From: Psychrobacter frigidicola
GTDB taxonomy: Bacteria > Pseudomonadota > Gammaproteobacteria > Pseudomonadales > Moraxellaceae
Assembly: GCF_007997305.1 (NCBI RefSeq)
Contig: NZ_VORZ01000001.1
Coordinates: forward strand, 1,054,001 to 1,118,000
Reading direction: 5' to 3'
DNA: 64,000 nt
Part shown: positions 27,294-37,656 of the stretch, in pieces
Layout: each line of letters starts with the position of its first letter
Position numbering within the stretch: position 1 is the stretch's first letter
Position numbers and translations under genes: made by a program
The notes under the pieces: model-generated
The model's input: only the letters and a program-made list of their open reading frames with translations
Told to the model about the DNA's origin: nothing
The model's database searches: none

Positions 27294-27679
27294 AACGTAT
27301 TCCTTATATTTTTTGTGGGTATACAACATTTATACTATATATCCATAAAAATAGTAAGGTTTTAAGGTAGACCAGTGAGACAGTTATATTAGCTGACCTC
27401 AGGTTAAAACCATGTTAACATAAGGGAGTTAGTTGCTGAGGGATAAAAAAGTTTTTTTCTACTAACTTATCACCCTTCTTTTCCTCTTTTTTTTATCTGG
27501 ACCACTCTTCTTCCACTTTTTAATACCGTATCGACATCGCTTTATGAATATCACATCATAACTATTTTAGTATAATTATGTGCATGAACTATTTTATTAG
27601 CAATAATATTAATAGGTTTTTTATAGTTTGCGATTACAATAGCTGCTTTCCTATCCTGTAATCATAAAGTTTTATAGCC
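27294..27679. other. Intergenic region upstream of the DUF389 gene
   Basis: AT-rich, with several homopolymer T and A runs. No gene, no repeat and no well-formed promoter is evident; promoters for the divergent genes must lie here. Confidence 0.45.
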
Positions 27680-29380
27680 ATGACCGCATCTGCTAAACCT
27701 CCGTTCAATTCAAACAAAAATCTAGACCCACAGTATTCATCTATGACGCCAGATGATGAATCTAAAATCTCAGATGCTGATAAAAAAGCTGTTAATAAAA
27801 CAGTAACTGACGAAGTCGATGCTGACAAAATAGATAGTAATAGCGTAGACAATGAAAAATTTGAGGTCTATAACGATGCTCAATATCCCGAGTCTAAAGT
27901 AACCATGTCCTCGCCAAGTCCCGATGTAGTTATCGCCACTCTAGAGACGCCTGATCCTGAAACGCAAATCTCTATCGGAGTAGTAGAGCCAAAATTCCAA
28001 GGCAACGATAATACTCAAATAATGGATGCAGAGACTGATAGTAGTACCGAAGTTACTTCTAGAGTTTCTAGCAATAGTGATAACGCTGTTGATTCCGATA
28101 AAGCGCAAGATCGTAATCACACCAACGATAGCGAAATAACGCTTGAAGAAGAGACTACCAAAGAGGAAGCTTTGGATGCTATTCCGCACACTGATAGTGA
28201 CGATGACAATCAAGACGATAATAAGATTGACACTAATGAAGAGAGTGAGCTTACAGAAGAAGAAAAAGAGCTAGAAGAGGTTAAAGAAGAAAAAGAATCA
28301 AAACTTGAGTCTTATAAACAGTTCGTTGCGGAGCAGTTTAATAGTCAGAAGATAGATTATCCAGAAGTACGAGTGACGATAGAAGCGAACGCGATACCCA
28401 GTAAAATGTATTTTATAATGAATGTGTTATCCGCCATCATTGCCAGTTATGGGTTAATTGCTGACTCTGCCGCTGTGGTCATTGGAGCGATGTTAGTAGC
28501 AATGATGCTGGGCCCTATTACTGGGGTGGCGTTAGCAGTTATCGATTATCGAATGCCTTTGTTACGTAAATCGCTGTTTACCGTCGCGGCTGGGGTTTCA
28601 TTAGTGATCCTAGTGGGCTTTATCGTTGGTTGGTTGCATAAAGGACAACCGCTGACTGCTGAGGTATTATCTCGAACTCAGCCGACATCAATGGACTTAA
28701 TGATTGCGCTTGCCGGCGGGACGGCTGGTGCTTACGCGATGGTATCACCCCATTTATCTGTCGCAGTGGTTGGCGTCGCAGTGGCAACCGCTTTGGTACC
28801 TCCCCTAGCTGCAAGCGGTATTCTACTTGCTAACGGTGAGATGCAGCTCGGGCTTGGCGCTGCCCTGCTCGCAATTACGAACATTATCGCCATTCAATTT
28901 ACCAATGCCATGGTGTTGTGGTTTTTAGGCTTTCGGCGCTTGGTCGATGACGATTATAAATCTAGCACCTATTTAACTTTTTTTCGACGTAATGCCGTTA
29001 CCTTATTATTACTGGTCGGGTTAGGTATTTATTTGACTATTAACCTTAATACTAATGCTCGGCAACAAACCTTTGAGAATAATGTCAAAGAAACGATTAA
29101 TGATTACTTTAAAAGTAAAGGCAATGTACTGACCAATACCCAATTCGATAGGTCAGATGGGAATGAAATTGTACGGGCTGTTATTCGCGGTGAGACCACC
29201 CCCAGCTCCTATGATGTGCGCCAAATTGAAGCGACTATTACACAGAATATGAAAGACAACTTCCCAAGCTACCTACCTATCAAAATACAGCTCCGCTATC
29301 TGCCAGTACAAGTGATTGAGTCCAATCCACTGATTCAAGATAAGCTCGATAAGACCGATGCTGCGATTTTGACCAATTAG
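27680..29380 (+). CDS. DUF389 membrane protein with long acidic N-terminus
   Basis: A 566-residue protein. Residues 1-215 are disordered and very acidic, rich in Asp, Glu, Ser and Thr, ending in a Glu/Lys-rich probable coiled coil (EEEKELEEVKEEKE). Residues 230-560 contain the DUF389 domain with about six membrane helices and conserved segments such as DSAAVVIGAMLVAMMLGPI and VATALVPPLAASGIL. The function of DUF389 is not established; a transport role is often guessed. No good ribosome binding site precedes the ATG, so the true start may lie elsewhere within the disordered part. Confidence 0.8.
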   Translation: MTASAKPPFNSNKNLDPQYSSMTPDDESKISDADKKAVNKTVTDEVDADKIDSNSVDNEKFEVYNDAQYPESKVTMSSPSPDVVIATLETPDPETQISIGVVEPKFQGNDNTQIMDAETDSSTEVTSRVSSNSDNAVDSDKAQDRNHTNDSEITLEEETTKEEALDAIPHTDSDDDNQDDNKIDTNEESELTEEEKELEEVKEEKESKLESYKQFVAEQFNSQKIDYPEVRVTIEANAIPSKMYFIMNVLSAIIASYGLIADSAAVVIGAMLVAMMLGPITGVALAVIDYRMPLLRKSLFTVAAGVSLVILVGFIVGWLHKGQPLTAEVLSRTQPTSMDLMIALAGGTAGAYAMVSPHLSVAVVGVAVATALVPPLAASGILLANGEMQLGLGAALLAITNIIAIQFTNAMVLWFLGFRRLVDDDYKSSTYLTFFRRNAVTLLLLVGLGIYLTINLNTNARQQTFENNVKETINDYFKSKGNVLTNTQFDRSDGNEIVRAVIRGETTPSSYDVRQIEATITQNMKDNFPSYLPIKIQLRYLPVQVIESNPLIQDKLDKTDAAILTN

Positions 29381-29567
29381 TTAACAGTATTAATCGCTAC
29401 TATATTTATAATTCAATCCGCTGTTTACTCAGCGCCTATTCGCGAATGGTCAAACACGCTATAGGCGTTTGTGCTAAAATCGCTTGCAAAACTATTTAAT
29501 CTGCTTGCGCTTAGCAGTTATTTTAATACTCTCTTAAATACCCTATTCATCATTAAAAGGAGCCGCT

Positions 29568-32240
29568 GTGAGCCAGCCATTTCGCTCAGTCGATATTCGC
29601 CAAGCTTTTATCAATTTTTTTATAAGCAAACAGCATACCCCAGTCGCTTCATCGAGCCTGATTCCGCATAATGACCCAACGCTATTGTTTACCAACGCGG
29701 GCATGAACCAATTTAAAGAAACCTTTTTGGGCATGGAGACGCGCGACTATACGCGGGCAGTGACCTCGCAAAAATGTGTGCGTGCTGGTGGTAAACATAA
29801 CGACTTAGATAATGTCGGCTATACCGCACGCCATCATACGTTCTTTGAGATGCTCGGTAACTTCTCGTTTGGTGACTATTTTAAGCAAGCTGGAATCGCA
29901 TATATTTGGGAATTTCTAACTTCTGATGAGTGGCTAGCAATTGATAAAGAACGTCTTTATGTCACTATCTACGAGACTGACGATGAAGCGTTTGATATCT
30001 GGAACCAAGATATCGGCTTGCCAGCGGAACGTATTATTCGTATCGGTGACAATAAAGGTGCACCGTACGCCTCCGATAACTTTTGGACGATGGGTGACAC
30101 TGGTCCTTGTGGCCCTTGTACCGAAGTTTTTTATGACCATGGAGCTGATATTGAAGGCGGTTTGCCGGGTACGCCTGAAGAAGATGGCGACCGCTTTATT
30201 GAGATTTGGAACTGCGTATTTATGCAGTTTAATCGCCAAAAAGATGGCACGATGCTGCCGCTACCTGCGCCTAGTGTCGACACCGGCATGGGTCTTGAGC
30301 GGATTAGCGCTATTATGCAGGGCGTGCATGGCAACTATCAAATCGACTTATTTGTCCATTTGATGGATGCGGCTGCTAAAATATTAGAGATTAACAATAA
30401 GCAACAATCATCATTAAAAGTGATTGCTGACCATATCCGTGCGGTCTCATTCCTAATAGCTGATGGCGTGATGCCAAGTAATGAAGGTCGCGGCTATGTG
30501 CTCCGCCGCATTATTCGCCGCGCCGTTCGTCATGGCAATAAGCTTGGTGCTGAAAGTGATTTTTTCTATAAAATGGTCGCGCCGCTAGTTGCTGAGATGA
30601 GTGATGCTTATCCTGAACTTAAAGACAAGCAAAGCACCATTGAAAATGCCATTCAAAAAGAAGAAACTCAATTTGCTAAAACCCTAGCGCAAGGCTTACG
30701 TTTATTAGCCACTGAGCTTGAAGGCTTACAAGAGGGGGATATCCTATCTGGTGAAGCCGCGTTTAAGCTCTATGATACTTATGGCTTTCCGCTTGATTTG
30801 ACGGCTGATATTACCCGTGAGCGCGGTATTAGTATCAATGAGGCTGAATTTGATGAACACATGCAAGCGCAACGAGAGCGAGCGCGTGATGCAGGTAAAT
30901 TTGACGTTGATTATAGCAGCGTGATTCAAGTAGAGGTGCCGACAACTTTTATTGGCTATGAGCAATTAAATGATGACAATGTCACTATCAGCGCTCTTTA
31001 TCAAGATGGCAAGGCAGTAGATAGCTTAGAGGAAGGAATGGAAGGCGTTATTGTTCTTGACCGTACGCCATTTTATGCCGAAGGCGGTGGTCAAGTCGGT
31101 GAGCTGGGTGAAATTCGCAGTGCATCAGGTGTCTTTGAAGTTCAAGACACCAAAAAATCAGGACAAGCCATCATTCACTATGGCGTGGTTAGCATGGGTT
31201 CTATCAATGCCAGCCAAACAGCTGATGCACAAGTACTCTCCAGCATCCGTGCGGCCAGTGCCAAAAACCACTCTGCGACGCATTTATTACATGCCGCTCT
31301 ACGCCAAGTATTAGGCGCAGAAGTGACCCAAAAAGGCTCGTTGGTCTCGAGTGACGCACTGCGTTTTGACTTTTCCTATGATAAGCCGGTTACCAATGCC
31401 GAAATTAGCAGTATCGAGCGCTTAGTTAATGAGCAAATCCAAGCCAATGCCCCCGCTTGTATCGAAAATATGTCTATTGATGAAGCCATGGATAAAGGCG
31501 CGATGGCGCTGTTTGGTGAAAAGTACGGCTCAGATGTGCGCGTCTTGACTATGGGTACTGAAGTCATCGTTGATGGTAAAACGCAGCCGTTCTCTATCGA
31601 GCTGTGCGGTGGTTTGCATGTGCAACGTACCGGTGATATCGGCTTATTAAAAATCACTAGTGAGGGTGGTATTGCCGCGGGTATTCGCCGTATTGAAGCG
31701 GTTACTGGTATGAACGCGGTCAAATATATTCAGCAAAGCGAGCAGCAATTGAGCGAGCTTGCCGCACAGCTGAAAGTTAAACGTCCAGAAGTCGCCCAAC
31801 GCGTCCGTACCATGAGCGATAAGCAGCGCGATTTAGAGAAGCAATTAGAGCGCTTAGAGCAGAAAATCGCCAGTGCGCAAGCAGCCAATCTACTTGACGA
31901 CGTGCAAACTATCGCAGATACACCAGTATTAATCAGCACCTTATCCGGTGTCGATGGTAAATCCATTCGCACCCTAATGGACGATATCAAGTCGAAGCTT
32001 CCTGATAGCGTGATTGTGCTGATTGGTGATAAGGACGAGCAATTGGCTTTAGCGGCTAGTGTGGCTCAGTCTGTTACTGGTAAAGTCAAAGCGGGTGACA
32101 TCATTCGTCATTTAGCCACTGAACTTGGTGGTAAAGGTGGCGGTAAGCCAGATTATGCCCAAGGCGGCGCACCAAAAGCGGCGAATAGCGCAAGCGTAAT
32201 TAGCACCTTACCTGCTTGGCTTGAATCGCAACTGATTTAA
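29568..32240 (+). CDS. alaS: Alanyl-tRNA synthetase
   Basis: An 890-residue class II synthetase. The N-terminal catalytic domain ([20 protein letters not shown], then [18 protein letters not shown]) is followed by the tRNA-recognition domain, the editing domain with the zinc ligands [11 protein letters not shown] and CGGLHV, and the C-Ala domain ([14 protein letters not shown]). The start is GTG with AAGGAG 6 bases upstream; no ATG fits as well. It is followed by lysC and csrA, a gene order conserved in Pseudomonas and relatives. Length is normal. Confidence 0.97.
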   Translation: MSQPFRSVDIRQAFINFFISKQHTPVASSSLIPHNDPTLLFTNAGMNQFKETFLGMETRDYTRAVTSQKCVRAGGKHNDLDNVGYTARHHTFFEMLGNFSFGDYFKQAGIAYIWEFLTSDEWLAIDKERLYVTIYETDDEAFDIWNQDIGLPAERIIRIGDNKGAPYASDNFWTMGDTGPCGPCTEVFYDHGADIEGGLPGTPEEDGDRFIEIWNCVFMQFNRQKDGTMLPLPAPSVDTGMGLERISAIMQGVHGNYQIDLFVHLMDAAAKILEINNKQQSSLKVIADHIRAVSFLIADGVMPSNEGRGYVLRRIIRRAVRHGNKLGAESDFFYKMVAPLVAEMSDAYPELKDKQSTIENAIQKEETQFAKTLAQGLRLLATELEGLQEGDILSGEAAFKLYDTYGFPLDLTADITRERGISINEAEFDEHMQAQRERARDAGKFDVDYSSVIQVEVPTTFIGYEQLNDDNVTISALYQDGKAVDSLEEGMEGVIVLDRTPFYAEGGGQVGELGEIRSASGVFEVQDTKKSGQAIIHYGVVSMGSINASQTADAQVLSSIRAASAKNHSATHLLHAALRQVLGAEVTQKGSLVSSDALRFDFSYDKPVTNAEISSIERLVNEQIQANAPACIENMSIDEAMDKGAMALFGEKYGSDVRVLTMGTEVIVDGKTQPFSIELCGGLHVQRTGDIGLLKITSEGGIAAGIRRIEAVTGMNAVKYIQQSEQQLSELAAQLKVKRPEVAQRVRTMSDKQRDLEKQLERLEQKIASAQAANLLDDVQTIADTPVLISTLSGVDGKSIRTLMDDIKSKLPDSVIVLIGDKDEQLALAASVAQSVTGKVKAGDIIRHLATELGGKGGGKPDYAQGGAPKAANSASVISTLPAWLESQLI

Positions 32241-32514
32241 AGCACTTATATAAAGCGATTGGTTATCACATTTATAACCATTCGCCATACATCTAAGCTT
32301 TGCTTTGACTTAAATTTATGGCACAAATGTGGTATAAAGTAACACAGTTAGTCAATAAGTCAGTTACCAAGACAATCAATAGAAAGTGACGCGGTTTTAT
32401 AATCCGGCTTCATCGTTATTAGCATTAATCTAGAGCGATATGGACAACTAGACTCATTATAGATTGATGCTTAGAGCGTACAAATAGCCATTGATAATAA
32501 TAGGTAAGATTTTT

Positions 32515-33798
32515 ATGGCGTTAATAGTACAAAAATACGGCGGCACCTCAATGGGTAGCATTGACCGCATCAAAAACGTCGCCAAGCGGATTAAACGCTG
32601 GCACGATCACGGTCATCAAGTGGTGGTAGTGGTCTCAGCCATGAGCGGAGAAACCAACCGCCTCATCGATCTTGCCCGCCAAATCAGCACCCAACCTGAC
32701 CCGCGTGAATACGACCAAATGGTATCAACGGGCGAGCAAGTATCTATCTCACTTCTAGCAATGGCGATAAAAGAATTAGGCGTTGGCGCGCGCTCCTTTA
32801 CTGGTCGCCAAGTCGCGATAAAAACAGATGGCGAACACAATAAAGCACGCATTGAATCCATTGATGATAAAAACATCCGCGCGCAGTTAGACGCCGGTAA
32901 TGTCGTTATCGTGGCGGGCTTCCAAGGAATAGACGAGCATGGTGACGCCACTACTCTAGGTCGCGGCGGTTCTGACACTACTGGTGTGGCCATTGCAGCA
33001 TCATTGGGCGCAGATGAGTGTCAGATTTATACCGATGTTGATGGTGTTTATACGACTGACCCGCGTGTCACCTCCAAAGCCAAAAAACTTGAAAAGATTA
33101 CCTTTGAAGAAATGCTAGAGATGGCAAGCTTAGGCTCTAAAATCTTACAAATTCGCTCAGTAGAATTTGCAGGAAAATACGGCGTACCATTACGGGTGTT
33201 GTCTAGCTTTGATGAAGACAATGATGGCAGCTTTGATGACGACTTTAAAGATAACGTCGGTACTTTAATTACGATAGACGAAGGAGACAATATGGAAAAC
33301 GCAATCATCTCAGGTATCGCCTTTAATCGCGATGAGGCAAAAATTGTCGTACGCGCTGTGCCCGATCACCCTGGCATTGCCTCTGCAATTTTAAGCCCCA
33401 TTGGCCGCGCGAATATCGAAATTGATATGATTGTCCAAAATCTATCGATCAATGGCATGACGGACTTCAGCTTTACCGTTAACCGCACCGACATGGAAAA
33501 AACCATGAAAGTGTTGAATGAGCAAGTAAAAGACGAGATTGGTGCAACAGAAGTCATTGGTAATAGCGATGTGGTCAAAGTCTCATTAGTAGGTGTTGGC
33601 ATGCGCTCACATGCTGGTGTTGCTAGCCTCATGTTCCAAACGCTGGCTGAAAATAATATTAATATCGAGATGATATCGACCAGTGAAATTAAGGTTTCTG
33701 TTCTTATCCAAGAACAATACCTAGAAAAAGCGGTCAAGTCATTGCACACCGCTTTTGGTCTTGATCGTGAAGATGGCGATAGCAAAGTTGCGGGTTAG
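32515..33798 (+). CDS. lysC: Aspartokinase (aspartate kinase)
   Basis: A 427-residue enzyme that phosphorylates aspartate to open the lysine, threonine and methionine pathway. The kinase domain begins [15 protein letters not shown] and contains [13 protein letters not shown] and [13 protein letters not shown]. Two ACT domains follow (about residues 270-420), including [15 protein letters not shown] and [18 protein letters not shown], which bind feedback effectors. The start at 32515 is chosen because the conserved N-terminus begins there; an upstream in-frame ATG adds only eight residues. No lysine riboswitch is evident upstream. Confidence 0.96.
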   Translation: MALIVQKYGGTSMGSIDRIKNVAKRIKRWHDHGHQVVVVVSAMSGETNRLIDLARQISTQPDPREYDQMVSTGEQVSISLLAMAIKELGVGARSFTGRQVAIKTDGEHNKARIESIDDKNIRAQLDAGNVVIVAGFQGIDEHGDATTLGRGGSDTTGVAIAASLGADECQIYTDVDGVYTTDPRVTSKAKKLEKITFEEMLEMASLGSKILQIRSVEFAGKYGVPLRVLSSFDEDNDGSFDDDFKDNVGTLITIDEGDNMENAIISGIAFNRDEAKIVVRAVPDHPGIASAILSPIGRANIEIDMIVQNLSINGMTDFSFTVNRTDMEKTMKVLNEQVKDEIGATEVIGNSDVVKVSLVGVGMRSHAGVASLMFQTLAENNINIEMISTSEIKVSVLIQEQYLEKAVKSLHTAFGLDREDGDSKVAG

Positions 33799-33849
33799 TA
33801 GCTTCTAGTTAGCTGCCGCTAAAAGTAGTTGTCAGATAAGAGTATAAGC

Positions 33850-33882
33850 AAAAACATACACAAAATATATGCGTATGTTTTT
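33850..33882 (+). terminator. Terminator after lysC
   Basis: Ten-base arms AAAAACATAC and GTATGTTTTT (33850-33859, 33873-33882) with a 13-base loop. Confidence 0.7.
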
Positions 33883-33932
33883 AAGAACTATTTTTGGTGT
33901 TTAACTTAATTTTATCAGCCAGTTATGTATTA

Positions 33933-33960
33933 ATAGGTCCTTAAAGGGTCCTATTTTTTT
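33933..33960 (+). terminator. Second terminator-like hairpin after lysC
   Basis: ATAGG (33933-33937) pairs with CCTAT (33950-33954), which runs directly into seven T; the inner bases can add a CC/GG pair. Confidence 0.6.
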
Positions 33961-34271
33961 GTATTTTATGACGGCTAGGGTCAATATATACCTCGCAGTG
34001 TTATGAAAAGCCGTGACACTATCACTTCTGCCACCTATAATGGGTTGTTCATTTGGGCTAAATGAATTTACTTATTATCACTATGACTTATAGCCGTCAT
34101 GACGCGCAGATTTTAAGCAATTTGCCTTACTGTGCTATTTTTATTGATACCATGATAAATAAAGTGTTTTGATATAAAAAGCATGTAGACTTTGAGAAGC
34201 AGTGGTAGCCTGCAATTGGGATATACTTTAATGAGAACTATGTTGTTAATGCGACATAAGGAGTGTGACGC

Positions 34272-34517
34272 ATGTTAATTTTGACACGCCGCGTGGGCGA
34301 AACTTTGATGATTGGCGATGAGGTCAGTGTGACAGTCCTCGGTGTTAAAGGCAATCAAGTACGAATTGGTGTGAATGCACCAAAAGATATTGCCGTACAC
34401 CGCGAAGAGATTTATCAGCGTATTCAGCATGAGCGTTCGGTACAATCACAAATGCAACATCTTGAGCAAGGCAACTTTGCGCCTTCATTCGATGACGAAG
34501 ACTATTTTAATCGTTAG
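34272..34517 (+). CDS. csrA: Carbon storage regulator CsrA (RsmA), translational regulator
   Basis: An 81-residue homodimeric RNA-binding protein that binds GGA motifs and represses or stabilises target mRNAs. [20 protein letters not shown] and [16 protein letters not shown] are canonical, including the RNA-contacting R44. It is about 20 residues longer than E. coli CsrA; the extra C-terminus is Gln/His-rich and then acidic. AAGGAG lies 8 bases before the ATG. Confidence 0.96.
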   Translation: MLILTRRVGETLMIGDEVSVTVLGVKGNQVRIGVNAPKDIAVHREEIYQRIQHERSVQSQMQHLEQGNFAPSFDDEDYFNR

Positions 34518-34597
34518 ACCGTCATCCCTAACATCTAGTCATTAAGCACAAATCAAGCACAGAGTGCTTTTTTAATTAGCTTTGAGGTCATTTACTT

Positions 34598-34972
34598 ATG
34601 AGTATCCGCCAATCAGATGTCTCGGCTTTACTTAATGGTTTGAATAAGAAAGCCATTGGATTCAATGATGTTATCAGCTTTATTGATGACTTTTATCGTT
34701 ATTCCCCTGCTCCATTCGTAAACGGTCAAGTGCACAATATAGCCGGTGAAAACGAAGGCAGCGCCAAGATTTTTGGTTTTGCTAAGCATCACGGTTTGAA
34801 CCAGCTGGATACCTTAAAGCTGTTTGGTGAGCATTATGCACAAGTGCAAGAGACACCGAATGGCACGGATCATGCCAATATTCGTAACTTTTTACATTGG
34901 GGTTGGCAAGGATTTTTGATGCAAAAAAATCCGCTGGCTGTACGCCCAAGTGTTGATACTACGTCTATTTAA
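34598..34972 (+). CDS. HopJ-family (PF08888-like) protein
   Basis: A 124-residue soluble protein with the conserved stretch FVNGQVHNIAGENEGSAKIF, followed by DTLKLFGEHYAQV and TDHANIRNFLHWGW. This matches the family named after the Pseudomonas HopJ effector. Nothing here suggests type III secretion; the family is widespread in non-pathogenic proteobacteria and is probably housekeeping. Function unknown. GAGG lies 9 bases before the ATG, and a strong terminator follows. Confidence 0.85.
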   Translation: MSIRQSDVSALLNGLNKKAIGFNDVISFIDDFYRYSPAPFVNGQVHNIAGENEGSAKIFGFAKHHGLNQLDTLKLFGEHYAQVQETPNGTDHANIRNFLHWGWQGFLMQKNPLAVRPSVDTTSI

Positions 34973-35006
34973 TAATAGTAAAATTGATAGTGTTAAAAAA
35001 CACTAG

Positions 35007-35042
35007 AAAAAAGCCACGCTATTGATATAGCGTGGCTTTTTT
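35007..35042. terminator. Bidirectional terminator between hopJ-like gene and yeaC-like gene
   Basis: Perfect 16-base arms (35007-35022, 35027-35042) with a 4-base loop, A-run on one side and T-run on the other, between convergent genes. Confidence 0.93.
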
Positions 35043-35094
35043 CTGTAAAAGTGATAAATAATTTATCTTAAATCTTTATAATTCATATTAATAC

Positions 35095-35406
35095 TTACTT
35101 ATCGCGAAATTTTACTGGTTGAATCGCGCCTTTAGGATTAGGCATATTAGGATAGTGATGCTCATGTTCGACATCACATTCAGCGCCCACGATAGAGCCA
35201 TCCACTCTTATCGGCTTATGGATATAACCGGTGCGCTCAGATGGCGCTAAATGCTCATGTTCCCACACCATGACTGCTTGCATACAGGTCTCGCGCTGAT
35301 CGGCAGCTAGTAGGCGGCCATCAGGCCATTTGCCCAGCTCGATTGCCACACGGAATTTATCAACCACTTCAGGGGTTAGGCTTGCTAATATAGTCTGTTT
35401 ATCCAT
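35095..35406 (-). CDS. DUF1315 (YeaC-like) protein
   Basis: A 103-residue soluble protein with the family pattern: a helical N-terminus ending VVDKFRVAIELGKWPDGRLL, then CMQAVMVWEHEHLAPSERTG with a Glu/His cluster, and CDVEHEHHYP in the C-terminal part. Function unknown. It follows nadK by 46 bases on the same strand, so the two are probably co-transcribed. GAGGAG lies 11 bases before the ATG. Confidence 0.85.
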   Translation of the reverse strand: MDKQTILASLTPEVVDKFRVAIELGKWPDGRLLAADQRETCMQAVMVWEHEHLAPSERTGYIHKPIRVDGSIVGAECDVEHEHHYPNMPNPKGAIQPVKFRDK

Positions 35407-35452
35407 ACTGCCTGTACTCCTCTCGCTTTAATAATAGAATGACTTACTCTTC

Positions 35453-36451
35453 CTAATCAATAATATCATCATCAATGTCAAGACTGAACTCTTCGGCATG
35501 CACGTTCCAGTGTAGCTTCGTACGACAGGCTTCATAAAAATCAAAGCCTGGTGGATGCAATAAGGTTAACTTATCAGGGTGTTTGCGTATATATAAACGC
35601 TGGTCTCTCTCAAGTGGCATTCCCTGCTTGCCATCGGCACTCACCATTGGCTGGGTGCGGTTGTCCTCGTGGATGCGAATACTAATTTCACTATTGCCAC
35701 TCACCACAATAGGACGGCTCGATAAGGTATGTGGGTGCATAGGTACCAAACAGATGGCATCCATACTGGGATGGATAATAGGGCCACCACCTGATAGCGC
35801 ATAGGCGGTCGAGCCAGTTGGTGTGGCCACAATCAGGCCATCACTATGCTGACGATAGACATCATGGCCATCAATCTTCATTTGAAAATCAATCATGTGT
35901 ACAGATTTACCAGCATGCAAGACAATGTCATTTAACGCCATATCTTCATGGATAATGTTCTGACCTTCACGAATCTCCATCCTCAATAAAAACCGATGAT
36001 CTAGCTGATAATCGCCCATCAATACCTGACGTAATTTAAAAGCAACTTCATTTGGCTTTACATCTGCTAAAAATCCAAGCCGGCCACGGTTCACACCCAA
36101 CACGGGTACTCGATAACGTGCAAGCACCTCAGCTGCATGCAAGATTGAACCATCGCCGCCCACCACAATCACTAAGTCGCAAATCTCACCAATTAAGCTA
36201 CGTTCAACGATTTTGACTTTTTCTATTTCAGTAAGGTCTAATGTTGGCAAATCAGCAGTTTCTACATCCATAATTAGCGTCAGACCCATCTCATTTACGT
36301 TTTGAGCAATTTGGGTGAGACTTTGAATCACACTGCGTTTTCCCGCACGTCCCATAAGACCAATACGCCGAAAAGCAGGATTTTTAATAGCATGAAGCAA
36401 CTCTGATTCATGTAAGTGTGGCAATCTTTCTGACTGCACTAAGTTTTCCAT
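35453..36451 (-). CDS. nadK: NAD kinase
   Basis: A 332-residue cytosolic enzyme that makes NADP+ from NAD+ and ATP. The signature GGDGS is at residues 98-102, followed by VNRGRLGFLADV; the C-terminal beta-sandwich has DGLIVATPTGSTAYALSGGG and HTLSSRPIVV. It is about 35 residues longer than E. coli NadK, with short extensions at both ends. The ribosome binding site is weak. Confidence 0.95.
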   Translation of the reverse strand: MENLVQSERLPHLHESELLHAIKNPAFRRIGLMGRAGKRSVIQSLTQIAQNVNEMGLTLIMDVETADLPTLDLTEIEKVKIVERSLIGEICDLVIVVGGDGSILHAAEVLARYRVPVLGVNRGRLGFLADVKPNEVAFKLRQVLMGDYQLDHRFLLRMEIREGQNIIHEDMALNDIVLHAGKSVHMIDFQMKIDGHDVYRQHSDGLIVATPTGSTAYALSGGGPIIHPSMDAICLVPMHPHTLSSRPIVVSGNSEISIRIHEDNRTQPMVSADGKQGMPLERDQRLYIRKHPDKLTLLHPPGFDFYEACRTKLHWNVHAEEFSLDIDDDIID

Positions 36452-36806
36452 AAAACGGCTCGGTATGACTTTAAATGCGCAGTACTGTTAAGATACGCAA
36501 TAGTGTTAGAATTTATACGACAATGATAGCGAGAAATGAGCGCTTAAACTAGCATGTTTTATTAATAGGCGCTGTTAACTGTCGTAATTGTCCCCATATA
36601 ATTACTATCTCGTATACTGTGCACGTATGCCAATTTCACTGACGATAAATGCTGCAACTACTAGCAAATGAGCGCTCAAAAATGACGCAATGCCTTGTAT
36701 ACTGTCACGCAAACACAGTTGACAATAATAGCGATTTTGCTAGAGTAGCTGCTATCCACAACTTCTATTTGTACTGTTTTTTACTTTTATTATTAAGGAC
36801 TTAAGT
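36452..36806. other. Divergent nadK - BI-1 control region
   Basis: No gene; it contains the promoter-like pair listed separately. Nothing else stands out. Confidence 0.45.
36719..36746 (+). promoter_or_regulatory. Promoter-like elements upstream of the BI-1 gene
   Basis: A perfect TTGACA (36719-36724) and TAGAGT (36741-36746) with 16-base spacing, 60 bases before the ATG. Confidence 0.5.
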
Positions 36807-37529
36807 ATGGCAAATCCTATTGTCAGTCGCGCAGAACTTGCGATCGGTGGTGAGCCGATGACCGTCAAGGGCGTGATTCAAAAAACCAGTCTGTTACTTG
36901 GGCTGGCTGCTATCACAGGTGTGGGCTTCTTCTTTTATGCACTGATGGCAGGCCTATCGCAAGGTTTTATTACTATGGCGGCCTTTGGTAGTATGTTTGC
37001 CGCGTTTGGTTTAGCATTATTTATCACTTTTAAGCCACACACCGCTAAAACCTTAGCGATACCTTACGCACTATTAGAAGGTATTTTCTTAGGTGGCATC
37101 TCGCTATTTTTTATGAGAATGTATCCAAGTGTCCCAGTAACGGCAATGTGTGCGACCTTCGTGACCGCAGCGGTAATGCTCGGGCTGTATCGTTCCGGCC
37201 TAGTGAAAGTCACACAAAAATTTCGCTCAATCGTAACGTCAGCACTCATTGCCATTATGTTGGTGTATGTCGCGCAATGGGTACTCTCTCTAGCGTTTGG
37301 CTCAAGCCTACCTTTCTTATTTGAAGGTGGCATGATCTCCATTGGCTTTAGCCTGTTTGTAATCCTTATCGCTTCTTTTACACTGTTATTAGACTTTGAT
37401 AACATTGACCGCGGAGTAGCAGCGGGCGTATCAGAAGACTACGAATGGTTATTCAGTATCGGTATCCTTGCAACACTAGTATGGATGTACATTGAATTTA
37501 TGCGCCTGCTTAGTTATTTACAGGACTAA
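36807..37529 (+). CDS. Bax inhibitor-1 / YccA-family membrane protein
   Basis: A 240-residue integral membrane protein with seven predicted helices spanning about residues 28-235. The family (BI-1, UPF0005) includes E. coli YccA, an FtsH modulator, and proton-gated calcium leak proteins. The segment FDNIDRGVAAGVSEDYEWLFS near the C-terminus fits the acidic loop before the last helix of the Asp-containing bacterial group. AAGGAC lies 7 bases before the ATG; a terminator follows. Precise function not known. Confidence 0.87.
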   Translation: MANPIVSRAELAIGGEPMTVKGVIQKTSLLLGLAAITGVGFFFYALMAGLSQGFITMAAFGSMFAAFGLALFITFKPHTAKTLAIPYALLEGIFLGGISLFFMRMYPSVPVTAMCATFVTAAVMLGLYRSGLVKVTQKFRSIVTSALIAIMLVYVAQWVLSLAFGSSLPFLFEGGMISIGFSLFVILIASFTLLLDFDNIDRGVAAGVSEDYEWLFSIGILATLVWMYIEFMRLLSYLQD

Positions 37530-37590
37530 TGTAAAAAGCGTTTATCATTTAAATATAAGTAGCTCAAATATAGAATAATGAAAATCAAGT

Positions 37591-37633
37591 AACCAAAAAA
37601 ACCGCCTATGTTATATAGGCGGTTTTTTTGGTT
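37591..37633. terminator. Bidirectional terminator between BI-1 gene and copper ATPase gene
   Basis: Perfect 19-base arms (37591-37609, 37615-37633) with a 5-base loop, GC-rich core ACCGCCTAT, and A/T runs on either side, between convergent genes. Confidence 0.94.
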
Positions 37634-37656
37634 TAAGTCATCCGTATTTCTATAGA

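Larger units (their letters stand above)
33799..34271. other. Intergenic region between lysC and csrA
   Basis: These 473 bases hold two terminator-like hairpins near lysC and an AT-rich leader before csrA. No gene is seen. Confidence 0.5.

Noticed and set aside
32241..32514. Lysine riboswitch before lysC
   Set aside because: I looked for the conserved core segments of the lysine riboswitch and found none in the 274-base leader.
34598..34972. Type III secreted effector (HopJ)
   Set aside because: Only the family name suggests it; there is no secretion apparatus or effector promoter here, and the family is widespread in non-pathogens.
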